DNA of 64,000 bases from Paenibacillus xylanilyticus (GCF_009664365.1 NZ_CP044310.1:2863001-2927000), one strand, 5' to 3'. Positions 27,359 through 37,474 are shown, counted from the stretch's first letter. Numbers and translations are program-made. Notes: generated by a model from the letters alone, not told the origin.

Positions 27359-28333
27359 ATGACCAAATACGAAAATCAGATTCCAACATCGATGAATATG
27401 AGCTTGAAGGCTATGCTGAGCATGCTTCGGGATTCCCTTAAGAGTGGTCAGGAACGAAGACCTATGAGTCATATACCGATAGTGAAAAGTGAGTTTATCG
27501 AAGCGGTAAACATTGATGATCATCCGCAAGTGACATGGTTCGGACATTCGGCATTTCTGCTTGAAATGGAAGGAACCCGATTGCTTTTTGATCCCATGCT
27601 GGGTAACCGTCCATCTCCGATATCCTGGGTGGGGACGAAGCGCTACAATGTTAATTTGCCAGCCCAGCCAGAAGATTTTCCGCCACTGGATGCCATCATT
27701 TTATCTCATGATCACTATGATCATCTGGATTATTCCTCGATTCGGAGGCTGATGAATAAAACCGAACGGTTTATCGTACCGCTTGGCGTACGTCGGCGTT
27801 TGATTCAAATCGGTGTGCCTTCGGATAAAATTACTGAGCATGGCTGGTGGGATGAACTTCAATTCAAGGGTCTGACACTGGCATGCACGCCTGCAAGGCA
27901 CTTTTCGGGGAGAGGATTATTCGATCGTAACTCCACGCTATGGTGCTCATGGGTGATCTTGGGACACGAGACAAAGGTGTTTTTTAGTGGGGACAGCGGG
28001 TACGGACCTCACTTCAAGGAAATCGGCGACAAGTATGGCCCCTTCGACTTGACGATGATGGAATGTGGACAATATGACGAACGGTGGGCCAACATACATA
28101 TGATGCCGGAAGAGACCGTACAAGCCCATCTGGATGTAAAAGGAAAGCTCCTCATTCCTATTCATTGGGGAGCATTCACCTTAGCCTACCATGCCTGGAC
28201 TGATCCAGTTGAACGAATTACCCAGGCAGCACGTAATGCACATATCAATATCGCAACTCCGAAAATTGGAGAAAAGGTGCAGATCCATACCGGAATTTAT
28301 CCGATGGAACATTGGTGGAAATCCGGTTTCTAA
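27359..28333 (+). CDS. MBL-fold metallo-hydrolase (NAPE-PLD/UlaG-like)
   Basis: A 324-residue cytoplasmic protein with the metal motif HDHYDH at 117-122, further ligands in TPARHFSGR and FFSGDSGYG, and a C-terminal PIHWGAF. The pattern (WFGHSAFLLEMEG, LLFDPMLG, and the WANIHM-PEE segment) matches the group of NAPE-phospholipase D and UlaG-type lactonases, which hydrolyse phosphodiester or lactone bonds with two metals. The exact substrate is unknown. The ATG follows AGAAGGTAATAAG. A terminator follows. Confidence 0.85.
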   Translation: MTKYENQIPTSMNMSLKAMLSMLRDSLKSGQERRPMSHIPIVKSEFIEAVNIDDHPQVTWFGHSAFLLEMEGTRLLFDPMLGNRPSPISWVGTKRYNVNLPAQPEDFPPLDAIILSHDHYDHLDYSSIRRLMNKTERFIVPLGVRRRLIQIGVPSDKITEHGWWDELQFKGLTLACTPARHFSGRGLFDRNSTLWCSWVILGHETKVFFSGDSGYGPHFKEIGDKYGPFDLTMMECGQYDERWANIHMMPEETVQAHLDVKGKLLIPIHWGAFTLAYHAWTDPVERITQAARNAHINIATPKIGEKVQIHTGIYPMEHWWKSGF

Positions 28334-28343
28334 TCATCTTACA

Positions 28344-28377
28344 GCGTCTACTCAGCACATGAGTGGACGTTTTTTTG
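28344..28377 (+). terminator. Intrinsic terminator
   Basis: CGTCTACTCA and TGAGTGGACG form the stem, then a T-run, after the MBL gene. Confidence 0.85.
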
Positions 28378-28411
28378 TTTATTTTAACATTGAAATTGCA
28401 CTATAAATTAA

Positions 28412-28648
28412 GAGGATGTCCTGGAGATGGATGAGGCAGCTTCATGGAGTGCAGAGCCGCACATTGATGGAACTGAGGAGTTTATTACCGTCTTTGAAGG
28501 GGAAATGACAATTCATGTCGGGGGAGAAGAGTTTACGGTGAAACAAGGGGAGTCCATTCGCTTTCGAGCAGACAAGCCGCATCGTTATCTAAACTCTGGA
28601 GTTTCAGAGAACCGACTTAGCATGGTTATTCATTACCCGGGTAGATAA
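28412..28648 (+). pseudogene. Cupin-domain remnant of an XRE-cupin regulator
   Basis: The frame encodes about 78 residues (73 from ATG 28427) that match the C-terminal cupin of XRE-cupin regulators: EPHIDGTEEFITVFEGEMTI, GGEEFTVKQGESIRFRADKPHRY and MVIHYPGR. The N-terminal HTH and the first cupin strands are absent, and a stop lies at 28409 in the same frame. This looks like a 5'-deleted copy. An AGGATG/TGGAG upstream could still allow translation as a small cupin, so a functional short protein is not excluded. Confidence 0.6.
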
Positions 28649-28699
28649 ATAGTAGGTGGGAGTCTGCAGCTTGGAGTTATTTTCAGATGTCCTTGAAAC

Positions 28700-28740
28700 A
28701 AAAAAATAAAGTAGCCAGTCAAGCTCGGCTACTTTATGTG
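28700..28740 (-). terminator. Intrinsic terminator of the GH43 gene
   Basis: On the minus strand TAAAGTAGCC-GAGCTTGACT-GGCTACTTTA is followed by TTTTTTT. Confidence 0.85.
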
Positions 28741-28788
28741 CAATTATCTATTTCACTCAGATCATGAGGGGGAATCCAGTCCAACCGT

Positions 28789-31191
28789 TCAAGGTTTGAT
28801 TTCTGCTTGACGTTGGATTTCTTTGGCGCTTAGCGCTTTGTCATATACTCTCACCTGATCCATTTTGCCTTGATAGAACGGATCGGCAGCATATCGACTT
28901 TTGCCCAAATAGGCTTCCGCAGCTTTTAGATCCTTCGGATTAAACGTAATTTCAGAGCTGCTTACGACTGATTTGCCGTTTACATATATGGTGCCCGTAT
29001 CTCCTTGCAATGTAACAGCCACATGAACCCATTGGTTGATGGGCAGTGCTTCAGTCGAGATCAGACTCTGATCCCGGCCCTGATCATGAATGGTGAATTG
29101 CAGAGCACCGTTATGTTGGGATGGTGTAAGGAACATATGTCTGGTCAAACCATTGCCGAAGTCGAATATACGCTGCCAAGCCCCGCCGCCATCCCAGTTT
29201 ACCCAAGCACTGAACGTAAAGTCCGTGGTGTCTGTGAGGAGTCCAGGCAGTTGAATGTAGCTGTCTTTTCCGTTAAAGGCAGCAGCCTGATTCTTGCTGC
29301 TAATTGCTGAGCCTACTACATTAAAGGACTGTCCATGATAACCGTTTTTACTATAATCCTGTGCGATTTTAGCGAGTTTTTTGTTATCAAACGTATACTC
29401 GCCCAGCAGTGGGCCAGCAGCCTGTTCAGGCACGATCACGCTGAACGTTCTGGTAGCGGTGGCCGTCCCTTTTCGAATGATTGCGGTCAATTTTACTTTG
29501 GCATCCCCTTTGCCGCTGCGTGGCCGATTAACTACTCCGTCAGCCGATAGGACAGAGGGAAGAGAAGATTTCCATGTGATCTGACTATCCCGTGTACCTG
29601 TGGTGGGAAGGGAGAGGTCATAGAAAATATTCTCCGTATTTCCAAGCGTCAGATCCTTTTTCACCGCCTGCACCACATCCTGATCCTTTATCGCTTTCAT
29701 CTGACTTCCCCAGACCGCTACACCAGATGAAGAGAGAGCACTGAAGGTCAGCACGTTCTGCTGGGATTCAGCATCCCATTCCTGGGTGAAGACGCCTTCG
29801 TATACCACATTGTTGGACGTTATTCGTACCTTGTTGTCCTCCAAGAGGCTCCATGTCCCTGTTACAGCACCAGTAACCTGGCCGTCTGCTGCAAACTGAA
29901 CAATCTGTGAGGACTTGATCTCAGCTGTGATATCCTTCCCGTGATTAACCCACTTATATGAACCGGCTGCACTTTGTTCGGTCACTTGAACATAATCGCT
30001 CTCTATGCCTGCATAACGGTAAGGAGATACGACAGGCCATCCTTCGGAATTCATATGCATCTCATGAACCCGTACCTCATGCTCTTCTCCGCGATTCGGA
30101 AAGCGGGAGTGGAAGATGAGGAAGTGCTTGCCGGTCTCTTCATCATAATAAGCAGAGTTGTGTCCTGGAGATACATATCCTGTCCCCTGGCCGGTGCCGG
30201 GGTCCCCGATCTGCCTCTCGAACAGGTAGTTCCCGAGCAGTTTTACGCCAAATGGCTCAATGGATTCATCATCAAACAACGGTTTATCCTTGTCTGCCAT
30301 AACCTTAATCATATCGTTGCCTTCAGCATCGTAGAAGGGACCGTCCGGTGTTTTGGAGCGGGCAACACGAATGTTATATCCACCGTCAGCCGCGAGTCCG
30401 CCATAAGACAAGTACAGATAATAATAATCGGTTTCGGGACTATAGAGCATATAAGGGGCTTCGATTCGGCTGTGATTGCCTCCGGTCAGCTTCTTGCCAT
30501 AACCTTGATTCGGCAGGGGTTTGCCAGTGGTCTCATCCATTTCAAGAATGAAAATCCCTCCGGAATAAGATCCGTACACCATCCATAGCTTGCCGTCTTT
30601 ATCATAAAACACATCCGGATCGACCACGTTTGGATGCTTGGTCGCATCATAGATGGTGCCATCTTCACTAATTTCATCCCACATGCCTGATTTTAGCAAA
30701 AGTCCCTGATCCTTGTATGGGCCTTCAATGTTGTCCGCTACGGCGACGCCAAGGGCGGACCGCGGGGAATCCCCTTTGCAGGCATTGTAATACATATAGA
30801 ATTTGCCATCTGCCAGTTGAATGACATCGGCTGCCCAGAGCGTATCCGTCTGAGCCCACTGCAGAGCTTCTGCGAATTCCTTGGTTACATTGGGAACGAC
30901 GGGATTATCATCCGTGACGCCTGAAGCGACGGAATCCCAGCTGATTAAATCTTTGGACTTAGCCACCTGTAGATGTGAGCCGAATACATAGTAGGTGTCA
31001 TCTACCTTGATGACAGAAGGGTCATGAACGGAGACGTTCTTAAACGCAGGCAGCTGATTTTTGTTTAATATAGTGGAACTTTGCGAATTAAAAGCAGTTG
31101 AGGCTGTATTGTCCGCCAAAGCGGAGACTGGCGAAAGAGCTGGTGCAGAGAGCAATGCCGTACTAAGTGCAATGACCAAATAACGCTTCAT
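28789..31191 (-). CDS. Secreted GH43 arabinan endo-1,5-alpha-L-arabinosidase with LamG module
   Basis: An 800-residue secreted enzyme. A signal peptide (cleavage likely after ...PVSALA, residue 26) is followed by a GH43 five-blade propeller at about 50-385 with catalytic candidates Asp57 (VHDPSV), Asp191 (NVVDPD) and Glu244 (RIEAPYM). A lipocalin-like domain at about 390-490, an atrophied Ig-like domain near 500-590 and a C-terminal LamG/concanavalin-like domain at about 600-795 complete it. It should cut arabinan or arabinoxylan side chains outside the cell. The ATG follows AAAGGGGACACGT. It is divergent from the GH51 gene and has a cre site about 100 bases upstream. Confidence 0.88.
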   Translation of the reverse strand: MKRYLVIALSTALLSAPALSPVSALADNTASTAFNSQSSTILNKNQLPAFKNVSVHDPSVIKVDDTYYVFGSHLQVAKSKDLISWDSVASGVTDDNPVVPNVTKEFAEALQWAQTDTLWAADVIQLADGKFYMYYNACKGDSPRSALGVAVADNIEGPYKDQGLLLKSGMWDEISEDGTIYDATKHPNVVDPDVFYDKDGKLWMVYGSYSGGIFILEMDETTGKPLPNQGYGKKLTGGNHSRIEAPYMLYSPETDYYYLYLSYGGLAADGGYNIRVARSKTPDGPFYDAEGNDMIKVMADKDKPLFDDESIEPFGVKLLGNYLFERQIGDPGTGQGTGYVSPGHNSAYYDEETGKHFLIFHSRFPNRGEEHEVRVHEMHMNSEGWPVVSPYRYAGIESDYVQVTEQSAAGSYKWVNHGKDITAEIKSSQIVQFAADGQVTGAVTGTWSLLEDNKVRITSNNVVYEGVFTQEWDAESQQNVLTFSALSSSGVAVWGSQMKAIKDQDVVQAVKKDLTLGNTENIFYDLSLPTTGTRDSQITWKSSLPSVLSADGVVNRPRSGKGDAKVKLTAIIRKGTATATRTFSVIVPEQAAGPLLGEYTFDNKKLAKIAQDYSKNGYHGQSFNVVGSAISSKNQAAAFNGKDSYIQLPGLLTDTTDFTFSAWVNWDGGGAWQRIFDFGNGLTRHMFLTPSQHNGALQFTIHDQGRDQSLISTEALPINQWVHVAVTLQGDTGTIYVNGKSVVSSSEITFNPKDLKAAEAYLGKSRYAADPFYQGKMDQVRVYDKALSAKEIQRQAEIKP

Positions 31192-31286
31192 ACGTGTCCC
31201 CTTTCTTCATTCACAAAATATAAAACAAGTTAAAAATCTATGCGAATATACGTGGTAGTGCAGTCCTCCTTTCTGTTATTGCTCGA

Positions 31287-31300
31287 ATCAAGCGCTTACA
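31287..31300 (-). promoter_or_regulatory. cre-like site (CcpA) before the GH43 gene
   Basis: On the minus strand TGTAAGCGCTTGAT fits the cre consensus TGWAARCGYTWNCW with one mismatch. It lies between the divergent GH43 and GH51 genes. A TATAAT at 31306-31311 on the plus strand overlaps closely, so both directions could be affected. Confidence 0.6.
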
Positions 31301-31535
31301 TTTGCTATAATATCAATTAATTTATATTTTTGTAAACCATGTTTTTGAAACGAGTTAAAAATTCGAAATGAATAGCTAAAGTTTAAATTTATTTTGAATT
31401 TAACACCGATTATAAGTTTTTTGTTGAAAATTCAATTCGAAATGAGTACTATAACGAATATATAATACATTTATAAATTTGTTAATGATTCATGCTTTTG
31501 TGAATTAATCGATGATTTACATAGGAGGCATAACA

Positions 31536-34500
31536 ATGAGCAGTTATCAGGATCATATCATTGCACACTACAAATTTGAGGATGCGGGCAACATCGGTAA
31601 GGATTACTCCGGCCAAGGCAAGGATGGCATTGCTGCAGGTCTTTCCGTGCCGTCAATGGCGAAAGTGAGTGGGAGGAATGCAGCTACTTTTGCAGGGGGG
31701 GACAATGGAACGTCGTACCTGCAGTTACCTTCAGATCTATTTCAACATGTAAGCGATAAAACAGGCATCACTGTTACAGCCTGGGTACATCTGAACAAGG
31801 GCTCCAATGTGTGGGAACGCATTTTTGACTTTGGAAAAGGAGAACAGAGCCCCAATCTGTTTTTGACAAGACAACTGAGAGGAACGATGTCTGCAGAAGG
31901 GGATTTGGTTGTGGATCCGGGCCGAGGATTTGCAACGGGGGAATGGATGCATATCGCTCTGTCGGTAGCTGGTACTCAGGGAGGTACGCTTAGCAGTGCT
32001 GGCCCGATCGTCTATGTAAATGGAGAGAGAATAGCGGATGGGTCCATCAGTCAGACGTCTAGTGGTAATTATGCGAAGCTGCGCAGATGGTTCGATTCCT
32101 TCAATGATTCGGCCAATTACAGCCTGAATTACATTGGTCGCTCTCAGTATGCAGCCGACGTTGATTTTGCCGGATCACTGTCTGATTTTCGGATATATCA
32201 GGCCGGATTAACCATGGATGAAGTCATCGAAGTCATGTGTGAATCATTAACCGATGAAGAGATTGTTACGTTGGCAGGAGATAAATATTTATCATTTCCG
32301 ACCACAATTATTACGAAAAATATTTCGCTGCCTGTTGACTTGCTAGGTGGTAAAGTGCAGGTCCGCTGGCAGTCCAATCACCCAGAAGTGCTGTCGCATG
32401 ATGGGGAAGTGCAGCCCATTACCTCGGCACAGGAAGCAAGCTTGAATGCGATCATGAGTAAAGGTGAAAGCACGCTAAGTAAATGTTTTGACGTATCCGT
32501 ATTGCCGGAGGATCTGCCGCCTTATACCATAACAATCCACGGCGATCAGCAAGTCGCTGATATTAGCGAGGTCATGTACGGTCTGTTCTACGAGGACATT
32601 AACAATGCGGCGGATGGCGGAATCTATGCCGAGCTGGTCCAGAACCGTTCATTTGAATCTTTTGCATTTGATACATATTCACATACCTCCGGTGAATGCG
32701 GATGTTCGACGGGGCGGAACCGGGATCCGTTATTCGCCTGGTCCGGTGATACCAGCAAAATGAATGTACATCACGAAGGTGGATTGAATGAACACTTCAA
32801 ACTCGAAGACCCGGATGCAAATGCTTACTATGTGACGGTTCAGGATGGCGCTACAATACGAAATCGCGGTTTTTCCGATACCAATCAACATTGTGCCATG
32901 TCCATCAAAAAAGATGAACAATACGACTTCACCATCTGGGCAAAGGCAGAATCGGCCGGTACGATCACCATACAACTGCAAGATGGCTCGGATGCTGCAA
33001 TCAGTGATTCCGTCAAGGTTCATGTAGATGGAGGAGGTACCTGGAAAAAGTATGGTGCAGTCAGGGTAGATTCGGAAACGAGTAATCAGGCTCTTGTTCT
33101 TACCGGAACAGAGACAGCACTTGGACAGCTCGCGCTTACGTTTGAAGGAGATATTTCCATCGATATGGTGTCTCTGATCCCACGGAACGTATGGGGCGCA
33201 ATTCCGGATGAAGCAGGCATTTCCGCCTCAGCGCATGCCAACTACAAGGGGAATCCGAACTATCGACTGAGGAAGGATCTGGTTCAGGCTCTCGTTGATA
33301 TGCATCCCAAGTTTCTACGCTTTCCGGGTGGCTGCATCTCGGAGGGGTCCTTTATATGGGATAATGTGTACGACTGGAAGGACTCGGTTGGTCCGGTTGA
33401 GCTGCGCAAAGAGAACTACAATGTCTGGGGTTACATGATGACGATGGGGCTTGGATACATGGAGTACTTCCAGCTCGCGGAAGATTTGAATGCTGCTGCG
33501 GTTCCCGTTATGGCCTGTGGAGTTCTGTGTCAGGCTCGTTCGGATTACGCACATCCAGCTGGCGGCGCTTTAAGAGATTATTACATCAAAAACTTTACTG
33601 ATTTGATCGATTTTGCTCTGAGTACAGATGTTGAACATAACGAATGGGCGGCAATACGCAGCCAGATGGGGCACCCTAAGCCGTTCGATCTGCGCTACCT
33701 TGGTGTAGGTAACGAGAACTGGGGAACCGAATTTTTTGCCAATTTTGAAGTGTTCAAAGCATCCATTGATGATTATATGAAACTAAACTATCCGGATCAT
33801 GAATTGCATATCATTTCAACCGTTGGTGCACAAGCGGACGATGATGCATACCAACAAGGCTGGAAGTTCCTGAGCGGTAACCTTACGGGTTCGGCCCAAG
33901 TTGCGTTTGCAGATGGACAGAAGGTCATTGAAGAAACGGTAACCTGGTATGAGAAGCAGGATGATTACATGGATACCATTGCAGACGAACATTATTATCG
34001 GTCCAATGATTACTTGCTTAATAACGTGGATCGTTATAACTACTACCATCGGGTATATCATGAAGATGGGCAAATTAACTGGAAAGAGACTTCCAAAGTA
34101 TTTGTTGGAGAGTACGCATCCACGGACAAAAATACACTGGCGGGTGCCGTTGCAGAAGCAGCAATTATGACCGGCTTCGAAAACAATGCAGATGTCGTTC
34201 GTTTGGCTGCCTACGCGCCATTGTTCAATAAAGTGCTGACGGATGGAACCTATCGCTGGACACCGGATTGCATCTGGTTTGACGATGAAACGGTATGGTA
34301 TACCCCGAACTACTACGTTCAGCACCTTTTTGCGAAATACGTTGGAGATCAAGTGATTGGCACTTCGTTTAAGACGTACAGCAAAGGAAAACAGGTGGAA
34401 CTCATCCCTCACGGAGGGATAGAGATTGCAACAGGGAATGCGGAGATCGTCGTGAAACGGGTTACGGTCACATCCAATCAGGATGGCAGCGTGCTGTTGA

Positions 34501-35309
34501 GTGAAGATTTCAGGGAGCAGACGGAACTGAGTGAGCAGTGGGGTCTGATTCCTGGTTCGAACGGATATACACTTGAAGCTGGAAACGGACTTATTCTGAA
34601 GGCGCAGACCAGCGGTCTGAACGGGATATATCTTCTGAATGAAGAATGGACCAATTACAAGGTGCAGGTGGAAACCAAGCGCTTGGCGGGTGATGACGGT
34701 TTCTATGTTGGCGTCGGACTTACGGATATTTCATCTGACAAGAAGGATGTCATTGAATATGCGATTGGTTACGGTGGTGATGCAACGGGAGTAAAAGTGT
34801 ACAAACAAGGTATCGAAGGATATACTCTCGGTGATTATTCATCAAGTTCAGCAGCGGGTAACCTGAGAGCTGCGAATTATGAACCGCTGGAGAGCGGTAC
34901 CGATTATACGATCACTGTCAATTATGGTGGCGATACAGGGAAGAACTTGATCTGCTCATACACAGACGGACATACAACCAGTAAAGTGCTGGATTATAAG
35001 CTCGAAGCATATAACCGTGAGGTGTTCCATTCCGTAACGAGAGATCAACAGCATGTATATGTAAAACTGGTGAATGCCGATAGCGTGGACAAAGCCACAC
35101 ACGTCCTATTTGAGGATCTGAATGTGAAATCTGCAGCACGGTTGATCACACTCAGCGGAGATCAATCCTTGGTTCATGTTCCGAATGTGAACCAGAAGAA
35201 TGATGAGAAGGTGGTTCCACAGGAACAGGAGATTGGTCTGGACGGTGAATCCGTAGTTCTCCAGTTACCCGCTCATTCAGTTAATGTATTGATTCTTAGT
35301 CGTTTCTAG
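31536..35309 (+). CDS. GH51 alpha-L-arabinofuranosidase with N-terminal LamG module, no signal peptide
   Basis: A 1257-residue enzyme. An N-terminal LamG-like domain (about 10-235), an atrophied Ig-like domain (about 240-325), a carbohydrate-binding-like region (about 420-550) and a GH51 barrel follow. The acid/base is Glu727 in GVGNENWG and the nucleophile Glu859 in FVGEYAST. A C-terminal beta-sandwich is interrupted by a second LamG-like segment (SEDFREQTELSEQWGL onward). It releases arabinose from arabino-oligosaccharides. No signal peptide is present, so it is cytoplasmic or released otherwise. ATG 31536 follows ATAGGAGGC; the ATG at 31512 precedes that site. Divergent from the GH43 gene. 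Confidence 0.88.
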   Translation: MSSYQDHIIAHYKFEDAGNIGKDYSGQGKDGIAAGLSVPSMAKVSGRNAATFAGGDNGTSYLQLPSDLFQHVSDKTGITVTAWVHLNKGSNVWERIFDFGKGEQSPNLFLTRQLRGTMSAEGDLVVDPGRGFATGEWMHIALSVAGTQGGTLSSAGPIVYVNGERIADGSISQTSSGNYAKLRRWFDSFNDSANYSLNYIGRSQYAADVDFAGSLSDFRIYQAGLTMDEVIEVMCESLTDEEIVTLAGDKYLSFPTTIITKNISLPVDLLGGKVQVRWQSNHPEVLSHDGEVQPITSAQEASLNAIMSKGESTLSKCFDVSVLPEDLPPYTITIHGDQQVADISEVMYGLFYEDINNAADGGIYAELVQNRSFESFAFDTYSHTSGECGCSTGRNRDPLFAWSGDTSKMNVHHEGGLNEHFKLEDPDANAYYVTVQDGATIRNRGFSDTNQHCAMSIKKDEQYDFTIWAKAESAGTITIQLQDGSDAAISDSVKVHVDGGGTWKKYGAVRVDSETSNQALVLTGTETALGQLALTFEGDISIDMVSLIPRNVWGAIPDEAGISASAHANYKGNPNYRLRKDLVQALVDMHPKFLRFPGGCISEGSFIWDNVYDWKDSVGPVELRKENYNVWGYMMTMGLGYMEYFQLAEDLNAAAVPVMACGVLCQARSDYAHPAGGALRDYYIKNFTDLIDFALSTDVEHNEWAAIRSQMGHPKPFDLRYLGVGNENWGTEFFANFEVFKASIDDYMKLNYPDHELHIISTVGAQADDDAYQQGWKFLSGNLTGSAQVAFADGQKVIEETVTWYEKQDDYMDTIADEHYYRSNDYLLNNVDRYNYYHRVYHEDGQINWKETSKVFVGEYASTDKNTLAGAVAEAAIMTGFENNADVVRLAAYAPLFNKVLTDGTYRWTPDCIWFDDETVWYTPNYYVQHLFAKYVGDQVIGTSFKTYSKGKQVELIPHGGIEIATGNAEIVVKRVTVTSNQDGSVLLSEDFREQTELSEQWGLIPGSNGYTLEAGNGLILKAQTSGLNGIYLLNEEWTNYKVQVETKRLAGDDGFYVGVGLTDISSDKKDVIEYAIGYGGDATGVKVYKQGIEGYTLGDYSSSSAAGNLRAANYEPLESGTDYTITVNYGGDTGKNLICSYTDGHTTSKVLDYKLEAYNREVFHSVTRDQQHVYVKLVNADSVDKATHVLFEDLNVKSAARLITLSGDQSLVHVPNVNQKNDEKVVPQEQEIGLDGESVVLQLPAHSVNVLILSRF

Positions 35310-35323
35310 AGCAAATATTAATA

Positions 35324-35374
35324 AAATACCCTCTTTATACAGACGCTGTAATGTCTGCATGAAGAGGGTATTTA
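35324..35374. terminator. Intrinsic terminator, bidirectional
   Basis: AATACCCTCTTTATACAGAC / GTCTGCATGAAGAGGGTATT between the convergent GH51 and ktrB genes. Confidence 0.85.
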
Positions 35375-35427
35375 GGTGTGAACAAAAAGTAAATCAAGGC
35401 TGTTGGTTCATTGAGGTTGCACTTCAG

Positions 35428-36825
35428 CTACCCAATAAGGACATGATCCTCGGCATAACCAATTTTGGACGTACGTTTTTTCTGAGCCAAAGCAAAAGCC
35501 AGCGTCAATGGACCCAACCGACCTGCAAACATTGTAAAAATGACAATGATTTTACCAGGGATACTCAGCTCGCTGGTCAGACCCATCGAAAGCCCTGTCG
35601 TGCTAAAAGCAGACGTCGCTTCAAACAGAACATCGAGAAAGTGCTTTTCAAGAATTCCTTCAGAAATGGATAGAAGTATCGAAATACCTAACACAAAGGC
35701 CAAGGAACTCATGACAACAGCAAGTGCACGCATAACCGTTTCTTCTGCTATTTTGCGCTCAAAAGCATGTATTTGCCCGCCGCCTCGGAAGGTTTGTATA
35801 GTCGCCAGAACGAGCACGACAAAGGTGTTTATTTTAATGCCTCCACCTGTTCCGCCTGAAGAAGCCCCAATAAACATCAGAATAATAATAAAAAATTGGG
35901 AGGTTGCAAGCATACTGCCAATGTCGATGGTGTTGAATCCTGAACTTCTCGGAGCGGTACCTTGAAATAAGGCAGCCCATACACGTTCACTATAAGACAA
36001 ATCCGCAAACGTAGATGGATTCCAATTTTCTAGTAAAAAGATGATGATAAATCCTATCAGATAAAGCGAAGAGCTGCCGATGATCACGATTTTGGAATGC
36101 AAAGAAAGCTTTTTCCATGAACGTTTGCGAAAGAGATCCACAACCACGATATAGCCTAACCCACCACTAATAAATAACGTAATAATGGTAAGGTTCACAA
36201 CCGGATCGCCGACAAAGGGTGAAAGGCTGTCAGACCATAGTGAGAATCCCGCGTTATTGAAGGCAGATACCGAATGGAAAAGTGCATAATAGAGGGCTTG
36301 TCCCCATCCAAGATCACCTTGCCATCGAACGGTAAGTACCAGTGTAGCCAGAGCTTCAAATGCAAATGCGATCAGGACGATATAAAGCGAAAGCTTAACT
36401 AGTCCTTGTGCAGAAGTGGAGTTGGTGGCTTGCTGAATAAGGAGCCTTTGTTTTAACCCAATCCGCTTACCCAATATAATGGCAACCATAACGCCTAGCG
36501 TCATGAATCCCAATCCGCCAACCTGAATCAGAATCATAATGATGACTTGGCCAAACTTAGAGAATACACTCCCGGTATCGACGACAACCAACCCGTTAAC
36601 ACATATGGCAGACGTTGCCGTAAATAAGGCATCAAGCAATCCGATTGATTTTCCGTCACTGGCTGACAACGGTAGTGCTAGCAATATCGCTCCAATCCAG
36701 ATTAGAGCGAAAAAAATAATCATGATGAGCTGTGGAGGATTCATGTTATTTTTTAGCTTGTTTACAGTTGACTCCATTTTATTAAGAGAAGAACCTATCG
36801 TTACGTGTTTATTTCTTTTTACCAT
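35428..36825 (-). CDS. ktrB: Potassium uptake channel subunit, TrkH/KtrB family
   Basis: A 465-residue protein with four repeats of membrane-pore-membrane units. Selectivity-loop segments include ATSAICVNGLVVVDT, HSVSAFNNAGFSLWSD, GASSGGTGGGIKI and EATSAFSTTGLSMG, each with the key Gly of KtrB/TrkH pores. It imports K+ coupled to Na+ or H+ with the KtrA ring. ATG 36825 (GGAGAG five bases upstream) is chosen over GTG 36831; it overlaps the end of ktrA by 17 bases, which indicates coupled translation. Confidence 0.9.
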   Translation of the reverse strand: MVKRNKHVTIGSSLNKMESTVNKLKNNMNPPQLIMIIFFALIWIGAILLALPLSASDGKSIGLLDALFTATSAICVNGLVVVDTGSVFSKFGQVIIMILIQVGGLGFMTLGVMVAIILGKRIGLKQRLLIQQATNSTSAQGLVKLSLYIVLIAFAFEALATLVLTVRWQGDLGWGQALYYALFHSVSAFNNAGFSLWSDSLSPFVGDPVVNLTIITLFISGGLGYIVVVDLFRKRSWKKLSLHSKIVIIGSSSLYLIGFIIIFLLENWNPSTFADLSYSERVWAALFQGTAPRSSGFNTIDIGSMLATSQFFIIILMFIGASSGGTGGGIKINTFVVLVLATIQTFRGGGQIHAFERKIAEETVMRALAVVMSSLAFVLGISILLSISEGILEKHFLDVLFEATSAFSTTGLSMGLTSELSIPGKIIVIFTMFAGRLGPLTLAFALAQKKRTSKIGYAEDHVLIG

Positions 36826-37474
36826 AGTCACTCTCCAAATTTCGTATGTCCTCGTTACTTCCGATCAACAAGAGCATATCTCCAGTCCGGATGATATCTT
36901 CTGCTAGGGGTGAGATGTTCAGGTCATCTCCCGTTTTGATGGCAATAACAGTGCAGCCATAGGCTGCCCGAACATTGAGTTCTTGCAGTGTTTTCTGATT
37001 CATGCGTTCGGATGCTTTGATCTCGACGAGATTGTAATCAGCTGATAATTCAATGGAATCAATAATATTGTCGGAACTAAGCTGATTCCCCAGTCGGGTA
37101 GCCATGTCCCGTTCCGGATAAACAATCTGATCTGCACCAATCTTGCTAAGCACACTTCCATGATTATCATTTTTAGCCTTGGCTGTTACGACGGGCACTT
37201 GCAGTTCCTTCAATATAAGTGTCGTCAAAATGCTGGCTTGCAAATCTTCACCGATTGCAACAATAGCATGTGAGAAGTTGCTTGCTCCGAGTTCCATAAG
37301 AACTGATTTGTCAGTACAATCTGCCTGAACGACATGGGTGGCTATGGATGACATTTCCTGTACCAAATTTTCATTTTTGTCCACGGCGAGCACTTCATGT
37401 CCATTGTTAATGAGTGTGCGTGTCAGGCTAGACCCAAACCGTCCAAGGCCAAGCACAATAAACTGTTTTTTCAT
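36809..37474 (-). CDS. ktrA: Potassium uptake regulatory subunit, KtrA (RCK) family
   Basis: A 221-residue RCK-domain protein. FIVLGLGRFGSSLTRTL is the nucleotide-binding Rossmann loop and LAVDKNE ends its second strand; a C-terminal TrkA-C domain follows from about residue 140. The octameric ring binds ATP/ADP and often c-di-AMP and gates KtrB. ATG 37474 has GAGGG nine bases upstream; ATG 37486 is in frame but precedes that site. First gene of a ktrA-ktrB operon. I found no ydaO-type c-di-AMP riboswitch upstream. Confidence 0.9.
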   Translation of the reverse strand: MKKQFIVLGLGRFGSSLTRTLINNGHEVLAVDKNENLVQEMSSIATHVVQADCTDKSVLMELGASNFSHAIVAIGEDLQASILTTLILKELQVPVVTAKAKNDNHGSVLSKIGADQIVYPERDMATRLGNQLSSDNIIDSIELSADYNLVEIKASERMNQKTLQELNVRAAYGCTVIAIKTGDDLNISPLAEDIIRTGDMLLLIGSNEDIRNLESDYGKKK

